NCBI GenBank assembly: GCA_013146195.2
Contig: CM028378.1
Location: 12,135,828-12,199,827 of the forward strand
Length of the DNA: 64,000 nt
Reading direction: 5' to 3'
From: Codonopsis lanceolata
Taxonomy: Eukaryota; Streptophyta; Magnoliopsida; Asterales; Campanulaceae
Below are positions 10,501-22,700 of the stretch, one piece after another. The translations under genes were made by a program, and so were the position numbers. Each line of letters opens with the position of its first letter. Within the stretch, counting starts at the first letter, position 1. The notes beneath the pieces are model-generated. The model saw nothing but the letters and a program-made list of their open reading frames with translations. It was not told the DNA's origin and ran no database searches.

Positions 10501-10602
10501 ACGCGTGTCTCTTTCAGTCGAAATGGAAAAGGTGGGCCCCCTAAACAAAGGATGCAAGAAAGGCACGTCCTATATACACGCGTCAGAAAGTAACACACGT
10601 GT
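10501..10602 (+). promoter_or_regulatory. ABA-type promoter elements: CE3-like box and G-box/ABRE
   Basis: ACGCGTGTCTC at 10501-10511 closely resembles coupling element 3 of ABA-responsive LEA promoters. The palindromic G-box/ABRE core ACACGTGT lies at 10595-10602, and a further ACACGCGT lies near 10576-10583. All are within about 230 bp upstream of the LEA start codon. The elements are known binding sites for bZIP (ABF/ABI5) factors. Function here is inferred from sequence and position. Confidence 0.6.
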
Positions 10603-10628
10603 TGCTTAACTAGATCGCAAACCATGCC

Positions 10629-10635
10629 TATATAA
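10629..10635 (+). promoter_or_regulatory. TATA box of the plus-strand LEA gene
   Basis: TATATAA about 96 bp upstream of the ATG at 10731 and about 27 bp downstream of the G-box, an orthodox spacing for a plant stress promoter. Confidence 0.6.
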
Positions 10636-10730
10636 GCCCATGCAAGCAACCACCTGTTTCACTAGAACAAGATACTTTTCTCGACTTCTCACACTTAAAA
10701 AGCATTTTCATTTACAACTCCTTTCAGACA

Positions 10731-11280
10731 ATGGCCTCCCACCAAGATCAGCACTTCAAAGCCGGTGAAGCCAAGGGCCAAGCTGAGGTACGTACGTAGA
10801 AATTATGCTACTCATGCACAGGCGAAATGGTAGTATATAGTACTAATGTTGTATATATTAAATTTATAGGAAAAGACTGGGCAGATGATGGGAACAATGA
10901 AGGACAAGGCCCAACAGGGGAAAGATAAGGCGTCGGACATGGCAGCAGCGGCTAAAGAACGGAGCCAAGGGTCCAAGGACCAGATGTCGGACAAGGCGGG
11001 TGCAACAAAGGCCAAGGCCTCGGAAACTGCACAGGCGACAAAGGACAAGGCCTCGGAAACTGCACAGGCAACAAAGGACAAGGCGTCGGAGATGGCGGGT
11101 TCCACCAAGGAGAGCGCGGAAGCGGGGACGGAGAAGACGAAAGGGGTAATAGAGAAGACAGGTGAGCAAGTGATGAGCATGGCCCAAGGTGCGACCGATG
11201 CAGTCAAGCATACTTTGGGGATGGCTGAGGGTGAAGACGATCCCAACAACACTACGACTACGAGGAGGGATCGAGTTTAA
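10731..11280 (+). CDS. LEA protein (group 3 / LEA_4-like, 11-mer repeats), 2 exons
   Basis: Exons are 10731-10787 and 10870-11280 with a GT-AG phase-0 intron of 82 bp, giving 155 residues. The start MASHQDQHFKAGEAKGQAEE and the exon junction into KTGQMMGTMKDKAQQGKDKA are classic for this family. Residues about 40-100 are Lys/Ala/Thr/Glu/Asp 11-mer-type repeats (ATKDKASETAQ repeated) predicted to fold into amphipathic helix on drying. The C-terminal part has TGEQVMSMAQGATDAVKHTL, shared with the minus-strand gene at 3592-4232, and an acidic tail. There is no signal peptide. The protein is likely cytosolic and protects proteins and membranes in dehydration and seed maturation. ABRE and CE3-like elements upstream suggest ABA induction. 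The gene looks intact. Confidence 0.9.
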
Positions 11281-11760
11281 CTCTTTGATTAATTGAAGGG
11301 TACAATGAGCAATCAGCAATGTTTGTTTTGATTCGACCCGACCCGTTTGTGTTTGGGCTCTTTGTTTTTGAAGTTGTAACTTAATTCGATGGCATGGGGT
11401 AGTGTGCTGCTTGCTTGCCTTTGTTTATGCTTTAATTTGTGGACTAATAAGGAACTTTACCCTGTTTGTGGGATAGTTATCACTTATCAGCGTTGGTTGT
11501 CCATTACCTTCAAAGCTTTATATGTTGTACGTTCATGTACTACCTTCCATGGCGAGAGTTTAATGGTTTTTTTTTGTTTTTAAGAGGTTAAGGTAGTATT
11601 TGGTGAGCACGTGCCTATCACATTATCAATTATTCAATTTGTAATTATAAAACTGCAGTGTTGTTTAATTTGGTTTTAAGTCATAACGAGAGATGGTAAC
11701 TAATCATTACTTATTGTTGGTTAATTAGCAATTTAGCATTTCTCAGGTCATATCTCAGGT
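11281..11760 (+). other. 3' flank of the LEA gene, no further gene
   Basis: This is a likely 3' UTR followed by T-rich spacer. AATAA-type signals occur around 11440. Open frames here have no recognisable protein features. Confidence 0.3.
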
Positions 11761-11769
11761 GAGCAAAGC

Positions 11770-12530
11770 AATGATTCAATTCCCCAATTCTGCAATTTAA
11801 GCGGCATGACCCTATCAAACAACCTAACAACTTTATTCCAATACTTAAAACGATATTCTCTATGCAAAAACTCCACCCGAGCTTCAATCATGGAATCTGC
11901 TTGTTCTAACAAATACTTCCCCATCTTGAACCAGTAAATATTTTTCATCTATAGATTCAGACAACGTATCTCAACCCAACTTTCTTCTTCATTCTGCAGA
12001 TAAAAAGAATCAAAGAAACAATTTTTTCAACTTTTCCGAATAAAACTTCAGCTTCTCCATTCCGTAACAGTCTTTAAGAAACAAAGACTCCAGATTAACA
12101 CACCCCGAAATCAAATCAGACACCATTTCATCGGCCAAATAAATATGACCGAGGAAAATCTAACTAATTGACGCGTATTTTTGAATAATTGCGGTATAAA
12201 GGAGCAATATATGAATCAATATCAAGCTTCATCGCATCATGATTAATGACAAAGTATCCAAAAATCGATGTGATGGCCATAGATATAATATATAATCTCC
12301 ATAATCAAATTGAAAAATGAAAACGAAACTTGAGTGGCGAAGGTAGGCGAGAACATGGAGTAATCGAAGTCTAGGGAAGGGATTATAGTCCAGAGGTTGT
12401 GCTATCTGCGTGAGATAGTGGTGGTACGTACGGCGTCGTTGGTGGGGAGGAGCAAGATGATGTAAACGAGGAGGTGCTCCGAGAAGTCGTTGAGACTTCG
12501 TACGATGATTGTCGTTGTATCGGTAGCCAT
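11770..12530 (-). pseudogene. F-box/LRR (FBD-type) pseudogene
   Basis: On the minus strand the ATG at 12530 is followed by LNDFSEHLLVYIILLLPTND, then AVRTTTISRR, a stop, and HNLWTIIPSLDFDYSMF. This is the canonical plant F-box start (L-x-LPDHLLxxIL-x-LPTKDAVRTSxLSRRWxxLW...PxLDFD). Further down (about 12020-12110) CVNLESLFLKDCYGMEKLKF then YSEKLKKLFL matches the leucine-rich part of F-box/FBD/LRR proteins. Multiple stops and frame changes break it. Intact relatives are SCF ubiquitin-ligase adaptors. The sequence at 12665-12840 looks like one end of a MULE (ATGCCCTTAACGGTACTTTA), so it may also be a captured copy, but the other end was not found. Confidence 0.7.
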
Positions 12531-12973
12531 TAGAGTGAGAAATTTCAATTAGTCAAGAATGAGAAGAAAATAAGAGAAAATGGGTGGTAGAGAGAGAGCG
12601 AGGGGGGATAATCGAAGAAATAGAAAAGGCAGCAGTAATGGTGGATGGAGCCGAGCCGGAGGAGGAGAAAAGTTACAGGTAGGCCCCTAAAATTTGGATT
12701 TTTTCTAGAAACTTTCTAATAGGATTGGAAAGGACTCATTTGCTCTCTTGTTGTGCATGTGGGTTAGAACATGCCCTTAACGGTACTTTAGTTAATGGAG
12801 TTAGGATAAAGAACTATTGATATGCAAAATTTGTAATTTTTAATCCGTGGTGTGTATTTGCTTTATACAAAGATTGCTAGTGGACTTTGCCATTATACAG
12901 GGATCAACTTTTTTAATTTTTAATTATTCGACTTTTGATTGTTTTATTTCGGTGGATAATAAATGTAGAGTTA

Positions 12974-13460
12974 CTAGATTTTTGTGCCCGTGCCTATGAC
13001 ACGGTGCCAGTATATCTGAATTCGTCACTTCAAACGATAATATCTAAATATAAGGTGCAATTTTAAAAAAAAATATTACAGTTACGGGGTACATTACTTC
13101 AAGTGGTAGTTTAGGGGTGTTATACGAACTCGACCCATAGTCGAGGGAGGATATTTGTAAAAAATTATATGTAACTAACCTATGAACGTTTGATTTTGCG
13201 ACGAAATGTAAGATTGATGTTTTATAAGGGATAATTGTTCAGAAGATTAATCTCAAGGAGTGAATGCTCATAATATTAATTATATGGGGTGATTTTGTAA
13301 CAGAGAGAGAAAATAGAGTTAAAAGTAGATAACTACTCTCACACATGTGAATGTGATAGTAAATTCTAACCGTTAAATTTTTAAAGATAATTTAATCTCA
13401 ACCTCTAAATAGCTTTAATCAATTGCACATGTGTGAGAATGAGCTATATTGTAATATAGA
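12974..13460 (-). mobile_element. small non-autonomous Helitron
   Basis: On the minus strand the 5' end is A|TCTATATTACAATATAG (13460 downward). The 3' end is a hairpin (CACCGTGtcataggCACGGG, about 12988-13007) followed by AAAAATCTAG and T at 12977-12973. It is about 487 bp long, with no coding sequence and no TSD. The interior is the same family as 2272-2589. Confidence 0.75.
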
Positions 13461-14536
13461 TGATAAGAGGGGTGTCGTTAAAAGATATGAATATTATGTT
13501 AAAAAAATAATAAATTGAATTGCAATTTGAGCTTCACAGCCGTTAACACGTGGGTTCTTCACTGGCCTTTCCAAATTTCTGGTTGATTGCTAATTTGTAC
13601 TACAATAATGCTAAAGTTACGATTAATATTACCATTTTGGTGTCAACTCTGTCTTGAAGGCAAAATATATATAAAATGCATATGCCACTTTAAAACATAA
13701 TTGTTATAATAATCCTAACAATGTTGTTTGTACTATAATTAAATTTTTTTCGTCTACTATCTATTCATTGACATTATGTTTGGTCACTCATAAATTTTAG
13801 AATAATTTTTTGAAGTTTATTTGTTTGTTTTGTGATTCTTGGTTATTCTCGTCATTTTCACTTTATTTTTTGACTCATTGATCGTCCCCCCTTTCACAAA
13901 GAGACAAAAGCACAACCATCAAATCTCAGAAGGGATTAAATTAATGTTAGTAAAATTGTTTTTTTAGTTCCAAATTCGAAATAAAATAAAATTTTAAATA
14001 TTATACGATAGAAAAAAGTTAAAGGTCATGATATTCATTTTAATGTACAATTCTACAAATTCAATTTTGGGCAAAGTTCAGATTCTCATCGAGTCATTGC
14101 CCATTAATAAGAAGTTAATTTAAATTTTGTATGGTTATGGTAACAATATAAGTTTTTGGGTTATACAAAGAATTAAAATTATTGTAAACAAAAAAAAAAA
14201 ATTTGTATTGCATTTGAACTTTATAGCAATTACATGTGGGTTCTCTATTTCTCTTCCTTTTCATACAATTTATCTATTCAAAACAGGGCGGCCTTCAAAT
14301 GAAATTGTTTTCCTAATACCAAATTAGAGACAAAATAAAGCTGCCAAACATAGGGTTTACTAGTTTTCTCATCATATCTTTTACTTTTCATTCAATCACT
14401 ACACAAGCACAAAAAAAATCACAATCATAAAATGAATTATTCATACAAACAGGCATAAACTATATGATAATGATTTTTTTTTTCCGATCCCAAATTTGAG
14501 ACAAAATGGAGTTGACCAACATAATACAACACAAAA
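13461..14536. other. AT-rich intergenic region without recognisable genes
   Basis: Runs of AT-rich sequence with two loosely similar blocks (13510-13600 and 14190-14260: TTGCATTTGARCTT, ACACGTGGGTTCT / ACATGTGGGTTCT). This suggests an old local duplication. No reading frame is convincing. Confidence 0.3.
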
Positions 14537-14774
14537 TAAAATTTTGGGCCAAAATACGATTTACCCCTCAAAGTTTCCACCCAATCCCAAAGTGGTACCC
14601 AACCTAAGGTTTGTGCCAAACTCATACCTGACACTGCAAATTGTCCTATTTTGCACCCTAGCCCTAAGGGCGTTAGAAAACTAACAGAAAGTTAGCATGT
14701 GCATCTTACATGCAGGGGTAATTTAGTCCTTTTACAAAATTTAGCTTATTACAAAACCAACTTTCTAAATTGAA

Positions 14775-15660
14775 GAAGCATTGTTATGCGAAGACGAAGA
14801 GGAAAATACGGAGACAAGTGACACCGCGCTCGTGATTGATTTGAGCGCATCGCGGGGAGGATTGGCTTGCGGGTAGGGGTGGCAAAATGAGTGTTATGGA
14901 TAAATGGGTGTTAGGCTATTATCCATGATTATCCATGGATAATAGCCTAACACTCATTTATCCACAACACTCATTTTTTCACCCCTACTTGCGGAAGGGG
15001 AAGCTGTGGAAACTCCATGGTGGAGATGTTGATACGACGATAGTGAGAATGCTATATACGTTGCACCAAATCTTAGAATCGTGGATCTACATATCACATC
15101 AGCTTCTCAAACGAACTAGGGATAGACTCGATTCTAGAACCTTCGATTTTGTGACCGGCGACTGCTAATTACTAGAAAAAACATGGACTATTAGCCGAAA
15201 TCGAAGATTTGCATTTACTTACGAACCCAGACGATTTCCTCCCCAGCTCAACATTAAAACGATGTACGACGTCGTAGTCAGGATCGGATTCGTTCTGTTT
15301 CCGATCTAGGCAACTGATTGAAATCACAAAGCTCTCCAAGGATCTAAAGCACAAAGTGCCGTACATCCTAGACGTGGAGGTGAATCCCATGGGAGGACCA
15401 ATAATTCACGAGGCAACAATGAAATTGTACCGAAAAAAGGAAGATTTCGACCAAATTCATTTGTTGCAACAGGCGGTTGAATCGACAGTAAAGAAGTTCT
15501 ACTGCTCGTATAAGCAGTTGCTTGTGATTGTGATGGGGAGTTTAGAGGCGAAAGGTAATAGAGCATTTGTGACTGTCGATCTGAGCGATGCGTTGGCTTA
15601 GATATTTCTAGTCCAAGCTTGGACGCTGCAAACATTTTTGGGAGATTATTGGAGCCTTGA
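14775..15660 (+). pseudogene. captured HSPRO (Hs1pro-1-like) gene fragment
   Basis: Pieces in order are LLCEDEEENT (14780s), LYTLHQILESWIYISHQLLK (about 15049-15108), then after stops a frame with EIEDLHLLTNPDDFL, LIEITKLSKDLKHKVPYILD, EVNPMGGPIIHEATMKLYRK, IHLLQQAVESTVKKF and FLGDYW near 15640. These follow the order of plant HSPRO proteins (nematode-resistance Hs1pro-1 family: HQILESWIYAS, LAEIEDLHxLxxPxDFL, MSKDLRxKVPxxLxVEVxPxGGP, AAMKLY, DKIHLLQ, KTFLGxxWS). Intact members are cytosolic and have been linked to SnRK1 and basal resistance. This copy has frameshifts and stops, lacks the N-terminal half and lies between TIRs. It is a captured fragment. Confidence 0.75.
14874..14987. mobile_element. 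114-bp hAT-like foldback element, copy 1
   Basis: Almost the whole element is one inverted repeat: TAGGGGTGGCAAAATGAGTG at the left and the complement ending CACCCCTA at the right, with centre ATCCATGGAT. The 8-bp flanks CTTGCGGG / CTTGCGGA (14866-14873, 14988-14995) match at 7 of 8, as a hAT-type TSD. It is the same length as copy 2 at 23070-23183. It interrupts the HSPRO fragment inside element C. Confidence 0.85.
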
Positions 15661-16720
15661 ACAGAGAAACAAGTGAGAAAGACTATGGCGGTGATGCGGT
15701 GGTGGAATCTGACTTGAGTGGAAGAGTTAACACTTGTGCAGTGCCTTGGTGAGGATACTGGAAAGACTTTGGTTTAGGCGGATATTAGGTTGACTAAAAT
15801 TGGGAACATAGAAAGTCAAATACTACTTAATTTTGTTTTTTTATGTTGTATACTAGTATTCAACATTGATCCACCATGTGAAGCTAAATTTGTAAAAGGA
15901 CTAAATTACCCCTGCATGTGCAATGCACATGCTAATTTTATGTTAGTTTTCTAACACCCGTTAGGGCTAGGGTGCAAAATGGGACAATTTGCAAAGGTAT
16001 GAGTTTGGCACAAACCTTAGGTTGGGTACCACTTTGGGATTGGGTGGAAACCTTGGGGGGTAATTCGTATTTTGGCCTAAAAATTTGTCTGTCATCAGAG
16101 ACTCTTCTTAATGAACAATTCCTTGGACCTACCTAGTCCACCTAGATATCATATGCTTAATAGGAAGAGAGAGGCAACTGCATATCCTTCAAGTTATGCT
16201 GCCAGTGCCAGCAATAGTATTATTCCATCCATTCACCAAAACTTTTAGAAAGGGTACGAATCTAATTCACGGTGGTACTGGTATTTCATAAAAAACTGGA
16301 GAACAATTTAAATTATTCTAAATGAAAAAACACTACACTGAGATAAATAAAAGAAGAAAGAGGATGCTCAAGCACAAGCAGCTATACAATCTCGCAATGT
16401 GTTATGCAGGATAAAAGTCTAAAGAACAAATCAATGAATGCTACACTCACCTTCATGTTTGATTGAGCTAAACTGCTTTTGATGATGACATTGACATATT
16501 CTTGATGGCCAGCACAAGATGACATCTCCACAGGATGCTCCACATCTATTTGGACATTATCTTGACCACTGGTATACATTCGTGTCTCACACTCAGCATT
16601 CCCGGTTAATATTCCCACAGGTACCATATCTGTTTCCGTTGCCATGTACCCTAATATCATCTTATAACACTGGACTTTGCTCATTTTCCGCAAAGCAATC
16701 TTGTTAATCATATCTAGTAT

Positions 16721-19700
16721 CTACGACTCACTCAAGCCATCACTTCCTTCAAAATCACTTACATCACTCACTGCTTCAACCTCTGCCCTATTTTCATCAT
16801 ATGTTTCCATGGCATCTTCAGATCTCTCTTCATCACTATCGTCTTTGTCTTCATAAATGAATGGCTTCATTGTGCCATCTTCATCAACACCATCGTCAAC
16901 ATTCTGCACACAGAAAGCCGCATGAATAAAACGCGGATGCTCTAAGGACAAGGCAGTCTCACATTACAGTAACACTTACCCCAGTGTAAAGCAAGTCTAA
17001 GCTACTTGATAGTTGAAGGGCTGGATGGAAAGTTGAAATTCGAGATTCTATGAGCTGCAACAGCATTGAAATCCTTCATCATCCATCAATGAACAAGAGT
17101 ATACAGATTACCAATTCTTTGACTTGAATTTATTACATAAAAGAACAAAAGCAATGACATATGATTTCAAATCCCTGCTATCCATCAGATATCAATCTCA
17201 CCAGCCTCAAGTAAAAGCACACATAATAAAAAATTTAAGCGGCTGGCACCTAACTACAGTTCAGAAAATACCAATTAATTTAGTTGTACTCACTACAAAA
17301 TTGCCTTGCTCATTCAACAAAACTGACATCCCCAACAAAGTGCCCAAAAAAAAGAGAGAAAGGAAATGTGTGGTCATTCCCAAATTGAGTAGCTGCAATT
17401 ATTTTTCTCTCTTGGTCCTAAGCAGCTGGCCGTATCATGCTAAAAAACATCTATATAGCAGCCGCTACTTCTTGATCAACTTACTTTAAATATATAAGTA
17501 ATCATATGGAAAAAAATTGCCAACAACAATCTTTAGGTTTTAAGTATTCAAAGCAAATTAGAACATGAACTAAAAAATTCAGTCTGGAGACCCTGTTGTA
17601 ACCTGATATAAGGAGTTGAGAGTGAGTAGCGAAGATTCCTGAGAAGCTATGATGCTGGCATGTTGAAGGAGTAAACGTCTAAGCCACGGAAGAGCACAAA
17701 CTAAAACTGCACCCCTGTTGTGAAAATGCACCATAGAAATGATTCGTCAACACTCTGGAAAGAGAAGATCCAAGAAAAACTTCTATACGTCACCAATAAG
17801 CAGCCTAGCAGCCACTTTCTTTCCTTGAAAATGTCTACTTTCTAATAGATTAAAATCCAGTTTATGTTGTTGTCCACGCTGCCTCACGGGGTCTAAGCAC
17901 AAGACATTACAAAATTTCAAGTCTCCCTTTGAACAGCAGAAGATTTCATTGTACCGAAGTTCTTGTTCATCGGATGATTGATACATATAATTTTATAGCT
18001 CAACTAGGCAACTAAAGTCTTACCTAGACTGAATTATAGATATGAGAGAGTCAAGAAGCTTGAAAACATCGGAAGGATTTAACAGCGAGACAGAATTTGT
18101 AACAACCTGCAGATTGATAATGCCATGCTTAATTTACAAGATTAAAAGACTGATTGAAGTTTATTGATACACATGATCTCTACATTGTGTATACAAGACC
18201 GAAAAAGAAGGGCAACAGAGATAGAACCTTTTCATCTTGTCTATTCAAGCAGTCTAAGAGAAGGGCTTGATCATCTGCATGAAGTGCTTGCTTAAGTAGA
18301 ACATGAACCGAGTCTGCACTTGGAGGCTTTGTGTGAGGAGAAGACTCCACTTTCTCATGGCTCTTAGCTTCCTCATTATCTAATATATTTAAAGTTGCCA
18401 ATTTCTCACCCATGGTTGGCTCATTTAAATCATCATCAGCTTGAACTCCGTCCATAGGTTCTTCATGACTCATATGCAAATAGCAAATGGAGTTACACTT
18501 TGAAGGAACTCACACCCACATCAAAGTAAAGCATATATGGAAATTGGCATTTGCATAGTAGCATTGTAATGGATCACTTAACAGATGACACCAAAAGATC
18601 TAATGAAAAAATAACACTACCTCGGTCCCACAAAAAAATAAAAAATTTAGTCCCCTATCCTTATTGGAACGTTAACCTAGGACAATATCAAATCATTATT
18701 TAACAAACATTTCTTATGTTTCAGGTAATGAAATTTCAATCATTGGTACAATAGAAAGAATATTATCAATAACAAATTTTAGAATCTCACAAGGACAAGT
18801 AATTTTTTGTAAATCTTTGGTCAAAGTTCAATCAAGTTGACTAAGAAAAGTCAAAGTGATAAAAAAAATTTGGACGGAGGGAGTAGAAATTTACTTCTAA
18901 CAAGTTTCCTCACTAACATTTTTCACACAATTCCATGATATCAACAGATGACCTTTTTTTTCCTTTCAAATAATCGACTTGCATTCAGATCCATAATCGG
19001 ACTCAGACCTGTCCCTCGCATTAAAGTATTAAACCCTCCCCCCCCCCCCCCCCCAAAAAAAAAATATTATTAAGGATTAGAAACATTTAAATGAAACAAA
19101 ATCACATGCTAGAAATAGTGTTTTAAAAATCACTAGGGAGGTGCATGGTGCCCATGGCCTAGAATAAATGCATAATTACCCCGGTTTTTGTTTTTTTTTT
19201 CTTAATATAACCTAGCTAGCAATCATTAAACCTTCAATTTTACTAAGGGTCGTTTGGATGCATAGATTAGAATTCAACAAATGTTGAAATTCTATGGAAT
19301 TTAAATAACATAGAATTTAAATAATACCATTGTTTGGGTAATGTGAGGAATTCAATTGTAATTCTAAGGACAATCGACAAAGTAAGGATAAAGCTGCAGA
19401 TGAGTTGACCGAGAGGAATCGAGCTGAGGCCAATCAATTATGAAGCAGCAACGAAGCAGACAACGACGCCTTTGACGCGAGCGACCAGAATCAGAACAGG
19501 GGCTGTACAGACGAAAGGGTTCAGGGTTTAAGACCTTTTCGTGAATGAGAAGGTGGTACAGATGATTCGCAACAAAGAGAGAGCCATGATTGTCGGCGGC
19601 TTCTCTTTCCTGTCGCAGAATGGGGGTAGCGAGGACATAGGCTCAGATATGCCAGTAGAGACACAGGAGGTCTTCGATTGTTCTCCGTTGTCTGTGATAA

Positions 19701-22700
19701 GATCCGATGATGCTAGTGGTTTAGAATTGGAAGCATGTGGAGAGGGGAGTGAAGACATTTCGGTTTGGGTCAAGAGAAAGGCTAAAAAATTTGGAAGATT
19801 CTTGGGGGTTTCATGTGCAGGCTTTGAGGAGAAAATTGTGGAGTTGTTACTGGATATTGAAACAAGAATGTGCAGAACAGGGGTAGGGAATAATAATATT
19901 CGCAGCAAGAGCTGGGTAAGTGGTAGTAGGGAACTGAACAGGTTAATATGCAATTTAAATTTCGCCGGAGGGGCTGGACCGCCTGGACGGGGGAGGAGGA
20001 CAAACAATCTGGTTTAGTATGCATCTCAAAATCTTAAGTTGGAACATGTGGGGTCTAAATGACTCGTCTAAAAGACAGGTAGTCAAGGCTTCATTTTGTT
20101 TGCATTCAGGAAACAAAAATGGAAAAGGTGGATAGAGCAGTGATAGAAAGCCGGGGGGGTGCGGGGGAATAGATGGGGCAGATTGGGAGTTTCTGGGAGT
20201 GGCTGGAGGTATTTTGGTGCTGTGGGATAAGAGAGTTTTTTCCAATTTGGAAGTTCCCTTGGTGCATCATAGGGGATTTTAATGTTATTCGATTCCTGCA
20301 TGAGCGTACGGGCTCGAGGCATTTTTCTCAGGTGATGAAGAAGTTTAGTGATTTCATTAATGAAGAAGCTTTAGTGGACTTGCCTTTAGTAGGGAGCTCT
20401 TTCACATGGTTCAGAAGTGGAGAGAGGAGGTAGTGTTCGAGGATTGATAGGTTCCTTCTGCGGATTGGATCGAGCACTACAGTCGGGATGCTCAGCGTTG
20501 CCTTCCTAGGGTGATTTCTGACCATGCCCCTCTGATGTTAGAATGAGGTGGTCTTCGTGTAGGGAACGCTCAGTAGTGATGACTTCGCTCATTGTGAAGA
20601 GGTGAAAAAGGAAAATAATTGCTCATTAGTGAAGAAATTTGCTTGAGACAAAAATCTCGAGCTATATGGCAAAGGGAGGGTGACAGAAACACTAAATTTT
20701 TTCATCAGATGGCAAATGCCCATAGGTCAGTTAATCAGATTCGTAGAGTCAAGAGTAATGGGGACAGGATATAAACTATTAAAGGGAGGGATAGTTAAAT
20801 TTTATGAAGACCTTAATTCGGGTGGAGGTGAGTGGCGCCCTGGTTTAGACGGGATTCAGTTTAATTCATTACCGCAGCAGGAGTACTTCCTGGAGCAGCC
20901 GTTTGTAGAGGAGGAGGTTGTTGCAGCCTTGAGAAGTATGAATGGAGATAAGGCTCCGAGCCCTGATAGTTTTAATATGACATTTTTTCAACTGTGTTGG
21001 GAGGTGATTAAGGATGATACAATGATGGTGTTCCACTATTTTTTTCGATAGCAAGGAATTTGAGAGAAGCCTTAACTCATCTTTTATTGCTCTTATTCCG
21101 AAAAATAGAGGAGCCGAGGATTTGAAAGACTTCAGACCAATTAGCCTCGTTGGAGGGGTATATAAAATCATTGCAAAGGTCCTTTCTATCAGGTTGAAGA
21201 AGGTGATTGGTTTGGTCATCTCCGAGTCCCAACATGCTTTTGTGGGGGAGCGTCAGATCTTGGATGCAGTTTTGATAGAAAATGAACTAGTAGATGACAG
21301 AATACGGGGTGGAAATCCAGGTTTACTGTGCAAATTAGATATTGAGAAGCCTATGATCATGTGGAATGGGACTTCCTTGTTTATTTATTGAGAGAAATTT
21401 CGGTGTTGATTAATGGAGAACCATCAGGTTTTTTCTCTAGTTCGAGAGGTCTCTGGCAAGGGGATCCACTCTCTCCTTTCCTCTTTATTGTTGTTATGGA
21501 GGCTTTGAGTCGTCTCATTGACAAGTCTGTTGCAGGTGGCTTCATTCAGGGATTAGGTGGTGCTAAATTCCTAATAGGGGGGAGTTGATGATATCTCACT
21601 TGTTCGCGGATGATACTTTGGTCTTTTGTGGGGTGGATAAATGTCAGTTGGGGTATCTCCGCTTGGAGTTGCTCTTTTTCCGGGCACTCTCCGGGTTAAG
21701 GATTAATATTCTAAAGAGTGAGATTTTTCTGGTGGGAAATGTGGATGATAGGGAATCTATGGAAAAAAAAAATTGGGTGTAAGATGACATCCCTCCCTAC
21801 AGGCTACAGCCTATTTGGGCCTTCCTCTTGGAGCGCCTTCTAAGAGTGCTGCTCTATGGAATCCGGTGGTCGAGAGATTCGAAAAAAGACTTACGGAGGG
21901 TGGAAAAGACAATTGTTGTCGAAGGGGGGTAGGTTAACTTTGATCAAAAGCACATTGGCTAGTCTTCCGACTTACTTTATGTCTATTTTTCAAATTCCGG
22001 CCAGGGTGGCGATGGGAATCGAGAAGTTGGAGAGGGATTTCTTATGGGAAGGAAGTGCAGAGGAGCATAAATTTCATCTTGTCAGTTGGGGCAAAGTTTT
22101 CTCTAATGTGCGAGAAGGTGGCTTGGGGGTTAAGAATTTCAAGGTTTTTAATTAAGCTTTAATGGGGAATTGGTTATGGAGATATTTAGTGGGGAGGAAG
22201 GCATTGTGGAGAAACGTGGTGGTGAGTAAATATGGGTAAGGTGAGCATTACTGGTTTCCTAAGGAGATTTCCGGTCCTTATGGGTGTGGGGTGTGGAAAG
22301 GGATAAGAAGAGGGTGGGAGGAATTCAAAGGATATCTCTCTTTCGAAATTGGAAGGGGCGATTCTATCAGATTTTTGGAGGATAAGTGGTGTGAGGGTGG
22401 CATCCTGCAAGGTTTATTTCCCAACTTGTATGAAATAGCAGTGAACAAGGATGAGAAGGTGAGCTCGATTCTTGTCTTAGAGCGTGAAACAGTCACTTGG
22501 AATCCTCTATTCACATGGGCTTTGCAAGACTAGGAAGTTGGAGAAATTGGTCAGTTGTTTGAAAGATTGTATGATAAGGTGGCAAGATTTGGTGAAGATG
22601 GAGCCTTGTGGGATGGTGCAGCAAGTAGGAGATTTGCAGTTAATATCTGAAGCTGTCTGGTAATGGTAGGGGCTATTTTCCTTGGAAGGCCATTTGGAAA

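Larger units (their letters stand above)
14546..16077. mobile_element. gene-capturing TIR element C (Pack-MULE-like)
   Basis: Long TIRs of about 190 bp: 14546-14750 returns inverted at about 15890-16077. Shared words are GGCCAAAATACGA, CCCAATCCCAAAGTGGTACC, CCTAAGGTTTGTGCCAAACT and GCATGTGCAT. The flanks TAAAATTTT and TAAAAATTT (14537-14545, 16078-16086) match at 8 of 9 positions, as a slightly decayed MULE-type 9-bp TSD. The TIR is unrelated to that of elements A, B and D. No transposase is encoded. The cargo is an HSPRO-like fragment. A hAT-like foldback (14874-14987) is inserted in it. Confidence 0.8.

Noticed and set aside
10812..11319. Long minus-strand open frames across the plus-strand LEA gene
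   Set aside because: They are antisense shadows of the low-complexity 11-mer repeats. The plus-strand frame has family motifs and clean splice sites.
16382..16711. 109-residue minus-strand open frame just downstream of the UTP5-like stop
   Set aside because: It begins 10 bp after the stop codon in what should be the 3' UTR and has no recognisable domain. A separate gene is unlikely.
19528..20322. Minus-strand Pro/Ser-rich open frames
   Set aside because: They are antisense to the LINE ORF, whose plus-strand motifs are clear.
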